Shown in pieces: positions 22,498-33,619 of a stretch of 64,000 nucleotides of DNA (its first letter is position 1; each line of letters begins with the position of its first letter). The notes under the pieces are model-generated. The model was not told where the DNA came from, made no database searches, and saw only the letters and a list, made by a program, of their open reading frames with translations. The position numbers and the translations under genes were made by a program. The DNA comes from Fomes fomentarius (taxonomy: Eukaryota > Basidiomycota > Agaricomycetes > Polyporales > Polyporaceae): positions 744,001-808,000 of the forward strand of contig JABYQN010000014.1 in assembly GCA_022606135.1 (NCBI GenBank), written 5' to 3'.

Positions 22498-24160
22498 CCT
22501 ACCCGACCGATCCTGGGCCCATCATGGGCATCTCAGCCAGGGGCCCTCCTCCCCGACTTTGCTTACTTCCCCGGACGGCGTCATCACAATGGTGCATCAC
22601 CCCGATTGATCAGTCGTATAACAGACTTCTCACCCTCGATACCGCATGCATCAGGCGTACATGGCCGGCGCTCCCCCAGTGGTATGTGGAAGCCGTTCAA
22701 GCTTGTGCAGCTCGAAGCTGTATTTCTACAAGCCCCCGAGCGACCGGGCTGCCGGTATTCGCGAGCTCTTCCCAATAGATGTGGTTGAGATGGAGACGGG
22801 CGATCCGGAGCTCGGTGTTGGTATCGATGACGCCGAGATAAATATGGGCGGACGCGGCTTCCGGGAAGGGTAAGGAGAGTGAGGAACTGCGCAGACATAG
22901 GGCATATCGGAGTCGTGTGACTCATCCACTACCCGTGGCAGGAAACGGGATCGACGAGCAGTCCGGCGGAGGTCATCGTCCATGCCGCACCACCGACACG
23001 TGTGTCAACTTGATTCGCGCACGACAGATATTCGACCACATTTCTCCCAAATTCGCGGGTACCTAACACACCGCGCGTGCTCGTAACAGCGCCGGGCCAC
23101 GCGAGCTTGGACATGCACTCACCGCGGCATTGTGTGGGCTCCGATACTCTTCCCAGGTATCCGTATGCGTTTTTCGCACTTACTCGACACCACACGACTG
23201 CGCCGTGTCACGATTCGCGCCACCAATTCACCGTCAGTCTTCCGCCCTCGTGTCTTCTGGCCCGCTAACGTACACTCCCAGATTCAGGTGACCGCATCGA
23301 GTGAGCCTCGCCCGCCGTACACGGACCAGAAACGGTGCCCGTGCCTTCTGTGATTCGGAAAGTCCGTAATCTTCGAATTAGGGTATCAACATGTGCCTCA
23401 ACCTGCATTCGTACTTATCTCCCGGGCAGATCACGGTCCGAAGGTGTTGAGAGTGTCAAGGGAAATGAAAAGATATGATTTCCGCCCCAGGTGAGCGCCC
23501 ACGGATGAATCGTGTGTATGAGGCTGCATTTCCACAATCTCGGATGAATGGCATAAGGTCCATCTCTGGGTTGTGTATCCTTTTAAGGCATGGCTTTCAT
23601 CGCGGGGGTTCTGTGATCGGTTAACTTACCAGAATACCGCCGCAACGTTGAGACTCCTCATTGTGCACCCAACTCCTCCATGATTGAGGTCTTCTCCATT
23701 GTCTACCAGATCATGCTTCTTCTTCCATGGTCTTCTGGCATTGATCTTTTCACACGGTGACGCACTAGTGGCCAAGCACGTATGCATGTATGATTAGCTA
23801 ACGATGTTCAAGGCATGAACTCAAAGTAAGGGAGTATATAGAGGAAGATCTATGCGATTTTCCATGCCCGCCGACGTCAATATTTACTGTGTCGCTATCT
23901 CATTTGTGAGTACCTCAGCGCCATACAGGAAGACCCCTCACCAACCGACATTTCCGGCCCGTGAGTGTATCCATTCAGCCCCCTTGCACTCGACACTGGA
24001 CGCTGTGTGTATGCCACCCTTATGTCCACCTCACAGCTACTAACACTCAATGGTCCTCTAGAAACATGCCTGACCAGACGCGCAACACCAGCGAAGGCGT
24101 CCCCATCACGCGCTTGAGGACGTTTGTCGCCACTTGGGGGATCACAGTCTCAGTTCATCG
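22498..24160. other. Unassigned region
   Basis: Near 22700-22870 the plus strand reads SKLYFYKPPSDRAAGIRELF and then VEMETGDPELGVGIDDAEI, which looks like decayed coding sequence of a family I do not recognise. From 23370 to 24060 the sequence is more AT-rich and shows no gene. A short frame starting MPDQTRNTSEGVPITRL runs from 24065 into the KHA1 fragment. Confidence 0.35.
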
Positions 24161-24740
24161 CCCCAGCTCAGACGAGAAGGCAGCCCGCTGCACCACACCG
24201 CCAGGCAGAGGACCGCAGATCTCCGTCGATGCGCTCCGCCTGATCGAGCTCTTGAACCGGACCTCCGCCGTGCTCAAGTCGCAGAAGTCAGACGCGCTCG
24301 TCCACAGCGATCCCGTCCTCGCGATTCTCACGACGCACGGATACCTCCACCCTATGACCGTCTCCAACTCACTCGCTGTCGTACGGTACGAGGATTTCTC
24401 GGACAACGTCACCGAGCACTGGCGTGCGGCCAGATGGTCATCCTTCCCTGGACGAGCGGCCTCACGTCCATCGACGGCCACTGCCGGCAATGAAACCCCG
24501 GGTTCCTCCAATGCCTACTCTTTCGACACGCTCTTCCAGCAGAAACGCGAGGGTAACCACCAAGCCGTCGCCGGGCACTCGCAGTACATGCGGCGCGTCT
24601 TCGCGGACACGGCCGCTGACGTCGCGATGTTCCAGGACCGTGGCTTCCCACAGGCCTTCGGACCCGAGAGCGGCGCGCGGTACCATGTGTTCATGCCGTT
24701 CTTCGGCGGCCCCGACGACCGTGTCGCACTGGCGTTTGCG
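24161..24740 (+). repeat. 580-bp duplicated segment, copy 1
   Basis: Matches 44238-44817 over 580 bases with no gap. I count five substitutions by eye, about 99 percent identity. The flanks differ at both ends. Confidence 0.92.
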
Positions 24741-24757
24741 GTGCAGCTATGCCGAAA
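24161..24757 (+). pseudogene. K+/H+ antiporter (Kha1-type) C-terminal fragment
   Basis: Part of the cytosolic tail of a fungal Kha1-like K+/H+ antiporter (CPA2 family): ISVDALRLIELLNRTSAVLKSQ, HSDPVLAILTTHGYL, GQMVILPWTSG, FDTLFQQ, HSQYMRRVFADTAADVAMF and FMPFFGGPDDRVALAFAVQLC. The frame shifts near 24423 (a base lost before CGQMVILPW) and back near 24485. No transmembrane part lies here. It is nearly identical to 44238-44817, and only this copy continues into the family's VQLC at the 3' end. The sequence upstream of 24161 is unrelated. Confidence 0.82.
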
Positions 24758-25937
24758 ACCTCCTCGAGCTCCCCGACAAGCTCATCGCCTCGTGCCTGGC
24801 TCCCACTCACCTACTCGTGCTCCAGCCAATATCCGTGGGGTTGCATGCCCTCGTCACAACGTGCTGCCGTTGAGGCACAGTCCGTCGGGGTACCGAGAGT
24901 CGACACTCAAGTATTGCTTCTCGCCCATGATCTCTCGCACATCTCCTCCTCCTCATCCAATTTTGAAACGCACCTATCAGCTCTCGTTGCCCACACGTTG
25001 TCGTGATCCAGCGTGTGCGCGCGAGCTCGTCCTGGAACCACCGCGACACGGGTGGACCTCACTTCGTCAGGACGTCGTCACGGGTTGCTGGGTCGTCGCG
25101 CCACCCCGGTGTGCGCTCCAGCAGTTCCTGCACGGATGCTACTAGGCGAGCTGGTTGGGACGTGCAAGGGCGAGAGCATACTTGAGGAGGGTATCCGTGC
25201 AGGAGCTTGTATGTAGTCCACGATGACGACGACGACGGCGACGCATGGGAAGAGGCAGATGAGGGCGGTGCTGGGGACGACAGTCGACAGTGATCGCGGA
25301 TGCGTCGGTGTGGAAGGAACAGATGGAGTTGTGGTATGTGGAGACGAGGCGGCAGGGACGAGTACGCGGGCGCGTTGCGCCACGACGACGTGATTATCTT
25401 CTGGACATGGGGCCGGTGGATGGAGTCGCAGGTGTGCCGCACACAGGCAAATAAGCTCGGTCATCTGTAAGCAGTAACAGAATAATCAGTGGGCGGCACT
25501 TTCCTCGAGCGAGGGTCGGTCATCTCGAGGAAGGCCATGGGTATCAGGTTTGTGCAAGGCCTGTTTATGGAGAGCAGCGCTTGACGTGTCTCACTTTCCC
25601 ACGATATATGTGATGATGGTGCAAACACCACATGTGGAATTTTTTGGCTGTGTTCAGTGGATCCTCTGCTGCAGCCACCTTACATCTGAACCGAACTGCT
25701 TTGCCCGATAACCAATCCATATCATTTCCCTGCACAGGGTGTAAGTTAGAGCTGTATCTGCATCCGCGGCAACGTCATCGCATACGACTTTCACACTACT
25801 ACTCGCGCATGCAGCGACTGTGAGAACGCGAACGAGACGAGCCCATGGGACAAACAACCTTGCGAAGATGCTCATGAACCATACCCGCGACAAGCTCCTG
25901 TGAACTGGTTGGTGTACGAGTGATCTCCCGTATGATG
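24758..25937. other. No assignable gene
   Basis: The plus strand just after the KHA1 piece reads YAENLLELPDKLIASCLAPTHL, which I cannot place. GC-rich frames at 25060-25460 on the minus strand are low complexity and not supported. Confidence 0.4.
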
Positions 25938-28145
25938 TCAGTAGGGGGAGCATACAGACTTGTGCACCGACCAGTGGCTTCTCTGGCACGACACATCACA
26001 ATACCTGTCGTCTGATGAGCTTTGGCTCGGGCAATTGGATGGAATGATGCACTAGGTACGTACATGGCTTCCCCGCACTTCCTGCACTTCCTGAGGGCAG
26101 CACTTGGCATGCTGCACCAGGAGCACCGGTGGATCTCCGTGGGAGTGAGATGGCTATTGGATCGCAGCTCCGACTTCCCATTCCAATGGCCTGCATAGCA
26201 GACATGGGGAGAGTCGGGATTGTCGCCCAGGTCGTCGAAGCGCTGCACGAGCCAGCCCCACTCCTGGGCACCGCGCTTGTAGGCGTTGAATACCCGCAAG
26301 CGTGCAGAATCTAACTGCTTGTGGGATATGGTATACCGTAGATAGTGCATGATGTCAGCCGCATTTTGTAGCCTGAGAAGAGTATCCTATTGGAGATTTG
26401 AGTTGACCTCGAAGGACTTCGACACAAGTGTTGTAACTCACCTGCAGTTCCAGAAGCTCATCACTAAGTTCAGGCCCACGAACAAGGATCGTGAGTATGA
26501 TGTGCCAGTTCAGAACTGGCAGCAACCAGAAGTTGTCTCGAGGTACTTCGGCGACGAAGCGGTGCGTGTCTTCGAGCGCAGAGACTAGAAGCAATGACCC
26601 CTGTGCAAGACCGATGGGAGTCCACGCTTCCTGCATGAGTTGGAGACCGAGCAGGGCGCCAAACATAACCGCGCGCCACAACAGTTGTTGTCGGATAAAC
26701 GGTGTCATGCCTGAGCACATAAGCCCCTTCCTAGCGGTTCTCAGGCCCTGTTCGCCATCGCTTGCCGCACTTATCACTAGGTACCCGTAAGCGAGGTTCC
26801 TGTTCCGAGTGATGGCACGGGTGGCAAGAGATACAGCGGCTCCTGCTCGTCTTCGGATTAACAAGAACTTCATCTCGAGCACGTCGGCAGAATCCATATC
26901 CTGAGAAGATCCAGTTTGACGCAGTGCCCGTGCACATTGGGAAAACATATCGACCCAGGACCCACTGCCATGCAATGTATTGCGTCCGGGTTCCTGCTGC
27001 TTTTCTCCAACAACAAGGTCGTGACGCTGAACGAGGATGGCAAGCCTACGGCCGAGGATACATGGGTCGAAGCCCTTCTCCGCTGAGGTCATAGTGCGTC
27101 GGTATTCGACGGAGGCCCTGATGATGGTGGCAAGATCCAGGTTGTCGAAGTTGGACATGTTGACTATATGGGAGATGGATGGGGGTGCCCCCTGAGCAAG
27201 AATCTCGGATAGTGTATGCGGGTAGAAGGGCACTTCGGTTACATCTTGTTCTCCGTTTGATAGATGGATGATGGCGCACATGCTGAGCGTGCGGACCTTG
27301 AGGTCGTTGCTTCGGGTGAACGACGCGAGTAGAGGAACAAACGATTCCGTCACCCGGCATTCCTCCGCGAAGTATCTCGAAGACATGAGACAAAGGTCCA
27401 GGGCATGATTGAGGAGAGTGTAGGAGACTAGGGGTGTACGTAGCACAAGGAGAACATTTGGGAGGACCATTGACATGCACATTCTGTCTAGAACAGCACC
27501 CTCAGGTTGGTAGGGTGTTCGCAGGACCCCCTGAGCAGCATGCACCATGATACAGACGATGAGCTCGGCTGTGTTCCGGTCACTTGCATTGACTGCAAGT
27601 CTCGCAAGGGGTGCGTTCAATGTCACCACGGCGCGGTAGACCATAAGAGAAGCACCAGGCTGTGTGACCACTGCAAGACTCCCCAGAGCAAGGGCTCGAA
27701 TAGATTCCACTTCCAGCAGACCCCCGATCGTCTCTGCAAGTCCTGATCCACAATGTTCGGTCAATGCATGTATAAGACAGAATCATAAACCAGACCTTTG
27801 GCAACGAGCTTATCCCTTAAGATGTTGTCGACGCACATCTGCGTCATGAGTCCGAGGATTGCGCCCATCTCTAGCATGGCGCCGCTAGACAGCGCCGCAG
27901 CGAATGCCACAGCGAGTCGGTTATGAATGTTATCGAAATTCTTGTGGACTCTCTTGAGACCCTTCCTGGTGGTGAGATCTTTCGAAGAGATAGATATGAG
28001 TGTGGGTGGGGGTGGATGCACGATGAACAATGAACTCACCAGGGATACGAAGCTGTCGACCGGCAACTGAAACACTAGTCTTCCAGAAGCGCGGGAACAT
28101 GGGATCCTCCAGGACGTCAGGAATCGTGAACATCGACGATGGCAT
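25938..28145 (-). CDS. MYND zinc-finger protein with helical repeat-like body
   Basis: Five exons, 28145-28040, 27978-27796, 27742-26442, 26386-26064 and 26004-25938, keep one frame to a TGA and give about 659 residues; all four introns have GT-AG ends. The body is helical and leucine-rich, like the armadillo-type part of many mushroom MYND proteins. The last 40 residues form a complete MYND finger: CSWC, then CRKCGEAMYC, DVSCQRSHW and HKSVC, so all zinc ligands are present. The final intron splits the finger after EAM. The MYND finger usually serves protein-protein contacts; the partner is unknown. I chose the ATG at 28145 because a second ATG follows closely and splicing from there is clean. 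The gene looks intact. Confidence 0.88.
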
Positions 28146-29756
28146 GTTTGCGCAGTGGCGTTTGGTTGTGGACGAAAGCGACAGTGGGTTGAGCCGCTGA
28201 TGTCTACTGAGGACAAAGTGATTGAAGCATGTGGACGACACGTGGCTCATATTGGACAAACGACTTTACAAAGGATATATGATAAAACAGTCAAATCGGG
28301 GAACTGCACATCGGTGGGACTGCAATCTCAGACGTCTGCGGGGCTAGATGACTGAGAGTGAGGGGGAATGCCATCGGGCACTTGAGCGATGGCTCAAAAG
28401 TGATCTCATACCGCGACTGCATATTGATATTGTTGCGATGGGTTAAGCCGCACTGTCGCGTCATACCGGGGCGGCCATCTGAGCGTACCAAGCACCGGGA
28501 AGGTTGCAAGCCTGGTAAAAGTGGTAAGTATCCGTGTCTCCTCGTGTCGTTTTGTAGAGCATGAGCTGCCACGAAATCACGATAAATGCGACCCAGTCAC
28601 GGCAAACGGGGGTCGTTCGATGCCGATTTTTCAGCTGAATCTGGGAGCGTGTGTTAGGGAGCGAGAAGCAAGCTAACGGTGAATTGTCTGACTTTGGCGG
28701 TACCGATCGTGGGCAAGGCACAGTCGTACAGGCTTGTACGCGGTCGCAGCGTGTTGTTCGTTGTCCTTTGGTAAGCTGCTGTAAAACGGCGGGGCCGTGA
28801 CGGCGGACGAGGTCGATTGATCAGCGGACGGCCATGACAACGACATTCAGACGCTATTACGAGCACATAGGAGCGAGGTATGGATTTTGAGTTTCCCAGC
28901 CTCAAGATCGCGCGCATCTGTGGGGGGAACTGCGGTCTTCGACAGACTCGATGCCAGACGATGCTGAATGAGAGCGGAATGTCAGGGAAGTGCGCAAGGA
29001 CGAGAAAGCAGCAGAGAAGCAACGAAGAAGAGACATCCTGAGTCCGACAGAAGGAGAATCCAGAATCCGCCGGATTCCCAATGGGCGCCTACGCCGCTCA
29101 TCCTTCCGGCCAGGTTCCGGCCACGGTGCGGAATCGTTCCCGACTATCCTCCCACATCCCTTTCCGTCTTTCTGTGTTTCACTCCCCAAATCACCTAGGT
29201 TTATATCACCAACATGTACACACCAGCAGCATCACCATGGACTCTTCCGCACCTCACTCGCTTACATGCGGAATCGCTCGGTGTCCACATACCTCGCTCA
29301 ACGACATCAAGACAGCCGTGCTCCTGTATGGAGAGCTCTGCTCTCGTAAGACAGAGCATGGACATCATCAGATCTGAGCAGCGTGACTCGGCGAGTGGGC
29401 CCCGGTGCGCGGTTATGATCATTGCAAGTCAGTCTTGCGGCCTGTGAACAGGTTTACGTCGACGAGGACCGTAAGATCAAGGTTCGTCTCAAATACATTG
29501 CACGTCACGAACGTTGGAGCTGATGTCTTACATGACCTTCACCTCGTTAGCCCTGCACGGTCATCAACTCGATCTACCGCAAGCCCTGCGCAAATAATCC
29601 CATTACATACCCGCATCCGACGCTATCAAGGCCCTTGTAGCGCAAGACGAGGACGCGAAGTAGTCTCCCAGGTGAGCGCAGTCTGCAGGATGCTTAGAAC
29701 GGTCTGGTCGAGACAATTGCCCCCAGTATGCTAGCAGTTCGTCACGAGAAGAATAA
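28146..29756. other. No assignable gene
   Basis: Short frames occur on both strands (for example plus-strand pieces around 29235-29350 and VYVDEDRKIKVRLKYIARHE near 29455-29520) but I could not name a family or connect them. Confidence 0.4.
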
Positions 29757-29766
29757 CTAGCTCACC

Positions 29767-30428
29767 TGTACGTAGATCCGCGAATAATTGAGGACCTTCG
29801 CCTGGTCTCGCGAGATACCCAAGATGCTCGCTGTCTTTGAGTGCAAGTCCGTGCCTGCCGCCTTCGTCCCCTCCAGGGTCATCCACTCAATCGCCGTGGC
29901 TCCGTGCAGCCCAAACTGCGCGTCGCCCATGACGCTCGAGATCCACAGCTCCTCAGAATCGACGTCCGCACCGACAATCGCGTACTCAGGCGGCGCACGC
30001 ACCATCGCCTTGAGCTCGGACCCGACGCGGTTCTTCTTCGCATTGCTCGCAGTGAGCCACGTCTTCTCGATCGCACGGCGTGTCACGGTGCTCATCGTGA
30101 TGACCTGAGGCAGAATGATGCTCCCCTTCTTATCCTCCTCCTCTGGCGCGGGGATTCCGAGTCCCTTGTCTTTGTCCTGCCAGACGACCATTTGGTTCAT
30201 GACCCGGTCGCTCGCGGAGATCCAGTAACTGCACTGTGCGTTCATGTCGAGCGCGCCCTTCGCCTCCTCGAACGGGCTCGCGAGCGTGCCGTCCTGTGCG
30301 TACTGCATGAACGTCTTCCCGAGCGGGCTGCCCACGTTCGCCTTCTCCCCGTCCTTGTTTGGGAGCTTGTAGAACGTGTAGTGCGCGGTCGAGTTGTGCA
30401 GCGACGCGTCTGCCGGGTCCGTGAACAC
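29767..30428 (-). pseudogene. MIP1: Mitochondrial DNA polymerase gamma (MIP1) exon fragment
   Basis: An uninterrupted frame of about 220 codons matches the polymerase region of fungal Mip1, the family A polymerase that copies mitochondrial DNA: SLHNSTAHYTFYKLPNKDG, NVGSPLGKTFMQYAQDG, DMNAQCSYWISASDRVMNQM, RRAIEKTWLTASNAKKNRVG, then motif A in GADVDSEELWISS and GTDLHSKTASILGISRDQ. It ends SRIY near 29770, where the family continues GAGMKHA; motifs B and C are not nearby. The exonuclease half upstream is also absent. So this is one long internal exon lifted from, or left of, the gene. The frame itself is undamaged, though a usual Gly is Glu in IEWMTLEG. Confidence 0.85.
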
Positions 30429-30741
30429 AAGCGGCGAAGCACGTGTCTGCTGGTAACATATTTGTTGGGATGATATCTAGTCTTGCATTCTAGGGTGTTG
30501 AAGCTCGCGGCCCAAAGTGAACCGAAGATGAGATGACGAGCATACATCTGCAGTGCAGCGTGACAATATCGATGGGCAACGTGCCTCGACGAAGGGCGTA
30601 CAGACAAGCCACGTTCCTTCCTGTGCCCGCCAAGGTGTTTTCCGCACTCCTTATATCCAATCGCAATACATCTTATTACCGGACCGACGATTACTTCAAC
30701 ATCTGGTCAATTAGATCAGCGACAGTGCAACGGTGGCATGA

Positions 30742-31068
30742 AGAAAGTACTTACAATAGTTCACGAGGCTCTGGCAATGGCAGCAGCGAGCTTGATGATC
30801 CTCCGGGCCAACGGTCGATAGTCTGCCCGCTCATCGAAGTGCATCTCGACGACCTGAGCGTCTGCACTCAGGGGAACGAGTGTCACCAGCGACGGACCCT
30901 ACTCAGCGTAAAGATGGTGGCGATGATGAACGGGAGTCTCGCCTCCGACCCATCAACGTCCATTTCCTGAAGTCCGGTCAACAGCTGATCGCATCCTACC
31001 TTGTCCAAGGGATAATGTAAGTACGCTATCTCTGACTCTAGTCTCAAGCCTTGTCTCATATTGATCAC
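30742..31068 (-). pseudogene. Fragment related to the gene at 50450-51227
   Basis: Near 30905-30820 the minus strand reads SLVTLVPLSADAQVVEMHFD, almost the same as SLVTLVPLNADAQVVEIHFD in the intact gene at 50.5 kb; the following ER.DY also matches. Then the sequence diverges (RRIIKLAAAIARA) and stops. Upstream, SEIAYLHYPLDKVGCDQLL does not resemble the other gene. A partial, probably dead paralogue. Confidence 0.55.
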
Positions 31069-31096
31069 AGATGTTGGTTTTCGGTGAACCGAGCTT

Positions 31097-31720
31097 TTGC
31101 GGCTCGGCTATTGGAACCCAATCCTCTATGTTGTGATTGACTCTATGCATAATCTGTATCTTGGGCTACTGGAGCGACACATCCGTGACTTTTGGGGCAT
31201 TCACACAAAACTGGACGATGGAGACGGAACAGGACAGGATTCCGTCAAAGCGCCTCCTCGACCTTCTCAAACGGTCATGAGCACCGGGCTCGATTGCCTC
31301 CTACACGGAAGTGACAGCGAGCTCGAGGCTTGTGGAAGGCCTGTCCTGTACCATCTATGCCTCGAACATAACGTGAGACGCACGGGGACTAAGCGCATGC
31401 TCGCTCGTCATCTGTTCGCTTGGGTACGTTTCTCCAGACCTTGTCTACTATCGTACTGACATGCTCATATGCAGCGCAGGAAGGAAGGTCTCCGAGTCCC
31501 CCGCGAATCCGCATATAAACCTCCTGTGGCACAATACAAGGACCTATCGCAACTTGATGACACCGGGACCGTGTCGAAGCTTGTAGGGTCTGGGGCCGTG
31601 GTTCTAGAACGGGCGAAGTCGTCAGATGCTTTGGTTCGGAGGGGCTTACTGGTGCTGCAGGAAATGTGCCGCATTCGGAAGCTGCCAACCGAAGGAAGAC
31701 GAGCGATCTTGGCTGCGTGA
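31097..31720 (+). mobile_element. Tnp2-like transposase fragment (CACTA type)
   Basis: Reads RLGYWNPILYVVIDSMHNLYLGLLERHIRDFW, close to the segment with a conserved Asp-x-Met-His found in Tnp2-type transposase proteins of Agaricomycetes. A donor near 31422 and acceptor near 31477 join it to RRKEGLRVPRESAYKPPVAQ and a terminal frame ending at 31720. Only part of the protein is present. CACTA assignment is from memory of the family and is moderate. Confidence 0.6.
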
Positions 31721-31876
31721 TGCGCGATAATGAACACTAATGCCTGGTGAGATTCCGGCTCATGCGTACCTTTCTCAAGTTCAGGACGTGTACACATGGC
31801 TTTTCAAAGTCTATCCCCTACACCATGAATCGTCCGTCTGGCCCGACACCGGCGTGTTTTGTGAACTGTATGCCCT

Positions 31877-32720
31877 TCATGAGTGTCTTGGCGAAGTGGC
31901 ACACCACGTCTCCGGACGAATCACAAACACTTGCTGCCCATATTCATCGTAGTATAGAGATCCCCCTACTCGGAATTGTCGGTACGGATCTTTTGCCTGG
32001 TCCTCTGCGCTGAGCTCACTGAGTTTCTGAACTGCCAGGAAGGTATCGATCTTGAAAATGGATGGATTCGCCCGCTGGTGAGTGAAGATCTGGTCAATCT
32101 TTCCCGGCACCTCCCCAGCAAGTTGCGGATGGCGAAAGATGATGTTACTATCTCCGCCAGACCTTCTTTGACACTTATACAGGAGTCCGCCGATCGACAA
32201 GGTAATGGAGGGGGTGACCAACCTGGACAGGACCCTCGGATTGTTGCATGACGACTTCAGACCCGAACCGTCGCCTTTGTAACGTGAACCCTCGAGACTT
32301 AGTCGATCTCGTAGGGCCTTGTAGACGGCATCATCCAGAATAGTGCTGCGACCAGTCTGAGGAGAAGCCATGAGGTGCACCACCTGGTCTTGATCCAAGG
32401 ACCGCATCAAGCCATCCAGCCGCATTCCACGCTGATCCTCCTCTGATATCATCGCGTTATAGGCGCTGAAAGCAGGCATAGCAGCTTTTACTGGGTCCGT
32501 TCGTAGTAGAGGTCGAATATTCGCCATTCGAGATATCTCCATCATGAACGTGATCTCGAGTTCACCTGTCTCATATCAAGCTATGAACATTGAAATGGAA
32601 GACATCAGAGGCGCGTACCAAAGTTGCCGTTGATGTTCAAAGACTGCATCATGTAGTTCAAACGTTCGTTGGCAAAGGCCCTCCAGGAATGGACCGGGCC
32701 GAACAAAGCAATGAATATGC
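31877..32720 (-). mobile_element. C-terminal region of a Tnp2-type transposon protein
   Basis: The minus strand reads LFGPVHSWRAFANERLNYMMQ near 32700-32640, then ELEITFMMEISRMANIRPLL and RLDGLMRSLDQDQVV. The first part matches the segment HGPVxxFWxFxxERLN that follows the Tnp2 domain in mushroom CACTA elements. It lies opposite in strand to the fragment at 31097-31720, so one part has been inverted or two elements meet here. No terminal inverted repeats were found. Confidence 0.6.
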
Positions 32721-33619
32721 TCTGTGATGACACAAACATCAGGTAAGAATTATCTCGAGCAGATCTACTCGTACCCAGATCCACAGGCGAAGAGCTTCTG
32801 CGGGCAAGTAATCCTGTCGCAATACCTATCGACTCCAGTCAAGATGGTGATCAATTCGACGACATTCACGGGACTGCCGAGAACTCGCGCGATGGTATGG
32901 ATCACTGATAACACATGAGTCGCGCGTGTATGATGGTGAGTAATGATTACTCCTATTGCTCCGTTTGATCACTGAGCTCCTGTTTGACTGTATGAGAATT
33001 CGGAGCGCGCGCCTCCCCAAGAGGCTGATGTCGAGTCCATCCATAGACAAAATATAGATACACGACCTGTCGGATTCTGGACATGGGCCAGATGGTTGGA
33101 TGAAGAGTGCCTGTCGCCAGATATCTTGCCACTCAGGACCGCGTGTTTTCAGCATCATTTCCGGAGGACAAAGATTCTCAGTAAGTGTTGCCTTTCTGGC
33201 ACCTTTCAGTCCGCAACCTATGACAATGGAATTTATAGAATATTGATGCAGAAGGTTTGATTAGGACCGAGACATCTTTGGCGTCCAGGGCTTTGCCCGT
33301 CGTTAATCAAGATGTCGCACGCCCGCCACGTGCCGTGACATTTGCCCGCCGTGGACGACGGAGTGTCAGTCCAGCCTGCATGTTTCAATTGCTCCTTTCA
33401 ATTGTCACCGACAACGACGCCACTCAATCTCCTGAACGCTCTACGCAATACAGAACCAATATATCTCCCTCACAACGTACGTCCTCCACCTGCCTGTGCG
33501 ATGCGCTCCGCAGCTCATTGACCTTCTTGGTTAGAAATAGGTCTCCCGGTCAGTGGCTCGGACTAACATCCTTCACGACCTACGCTTATCCGATTTCGTG
33601 CATACTACTCCAGAGACGC

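Noticed and set aside
32826..33158. Minus-strand frame upstream of the transposon piece as a separate gene
   Set aside because: Adjacent frames on the same strand fit better as decayed continuation of the transposon protein.
33257..33619. Upstream 121-codon extension of the F-box frame
   Set aside because: Unlike F-box families and overlapping the transposon flank; the ATG at 33620 places the F-box near the N-terminus as usual.
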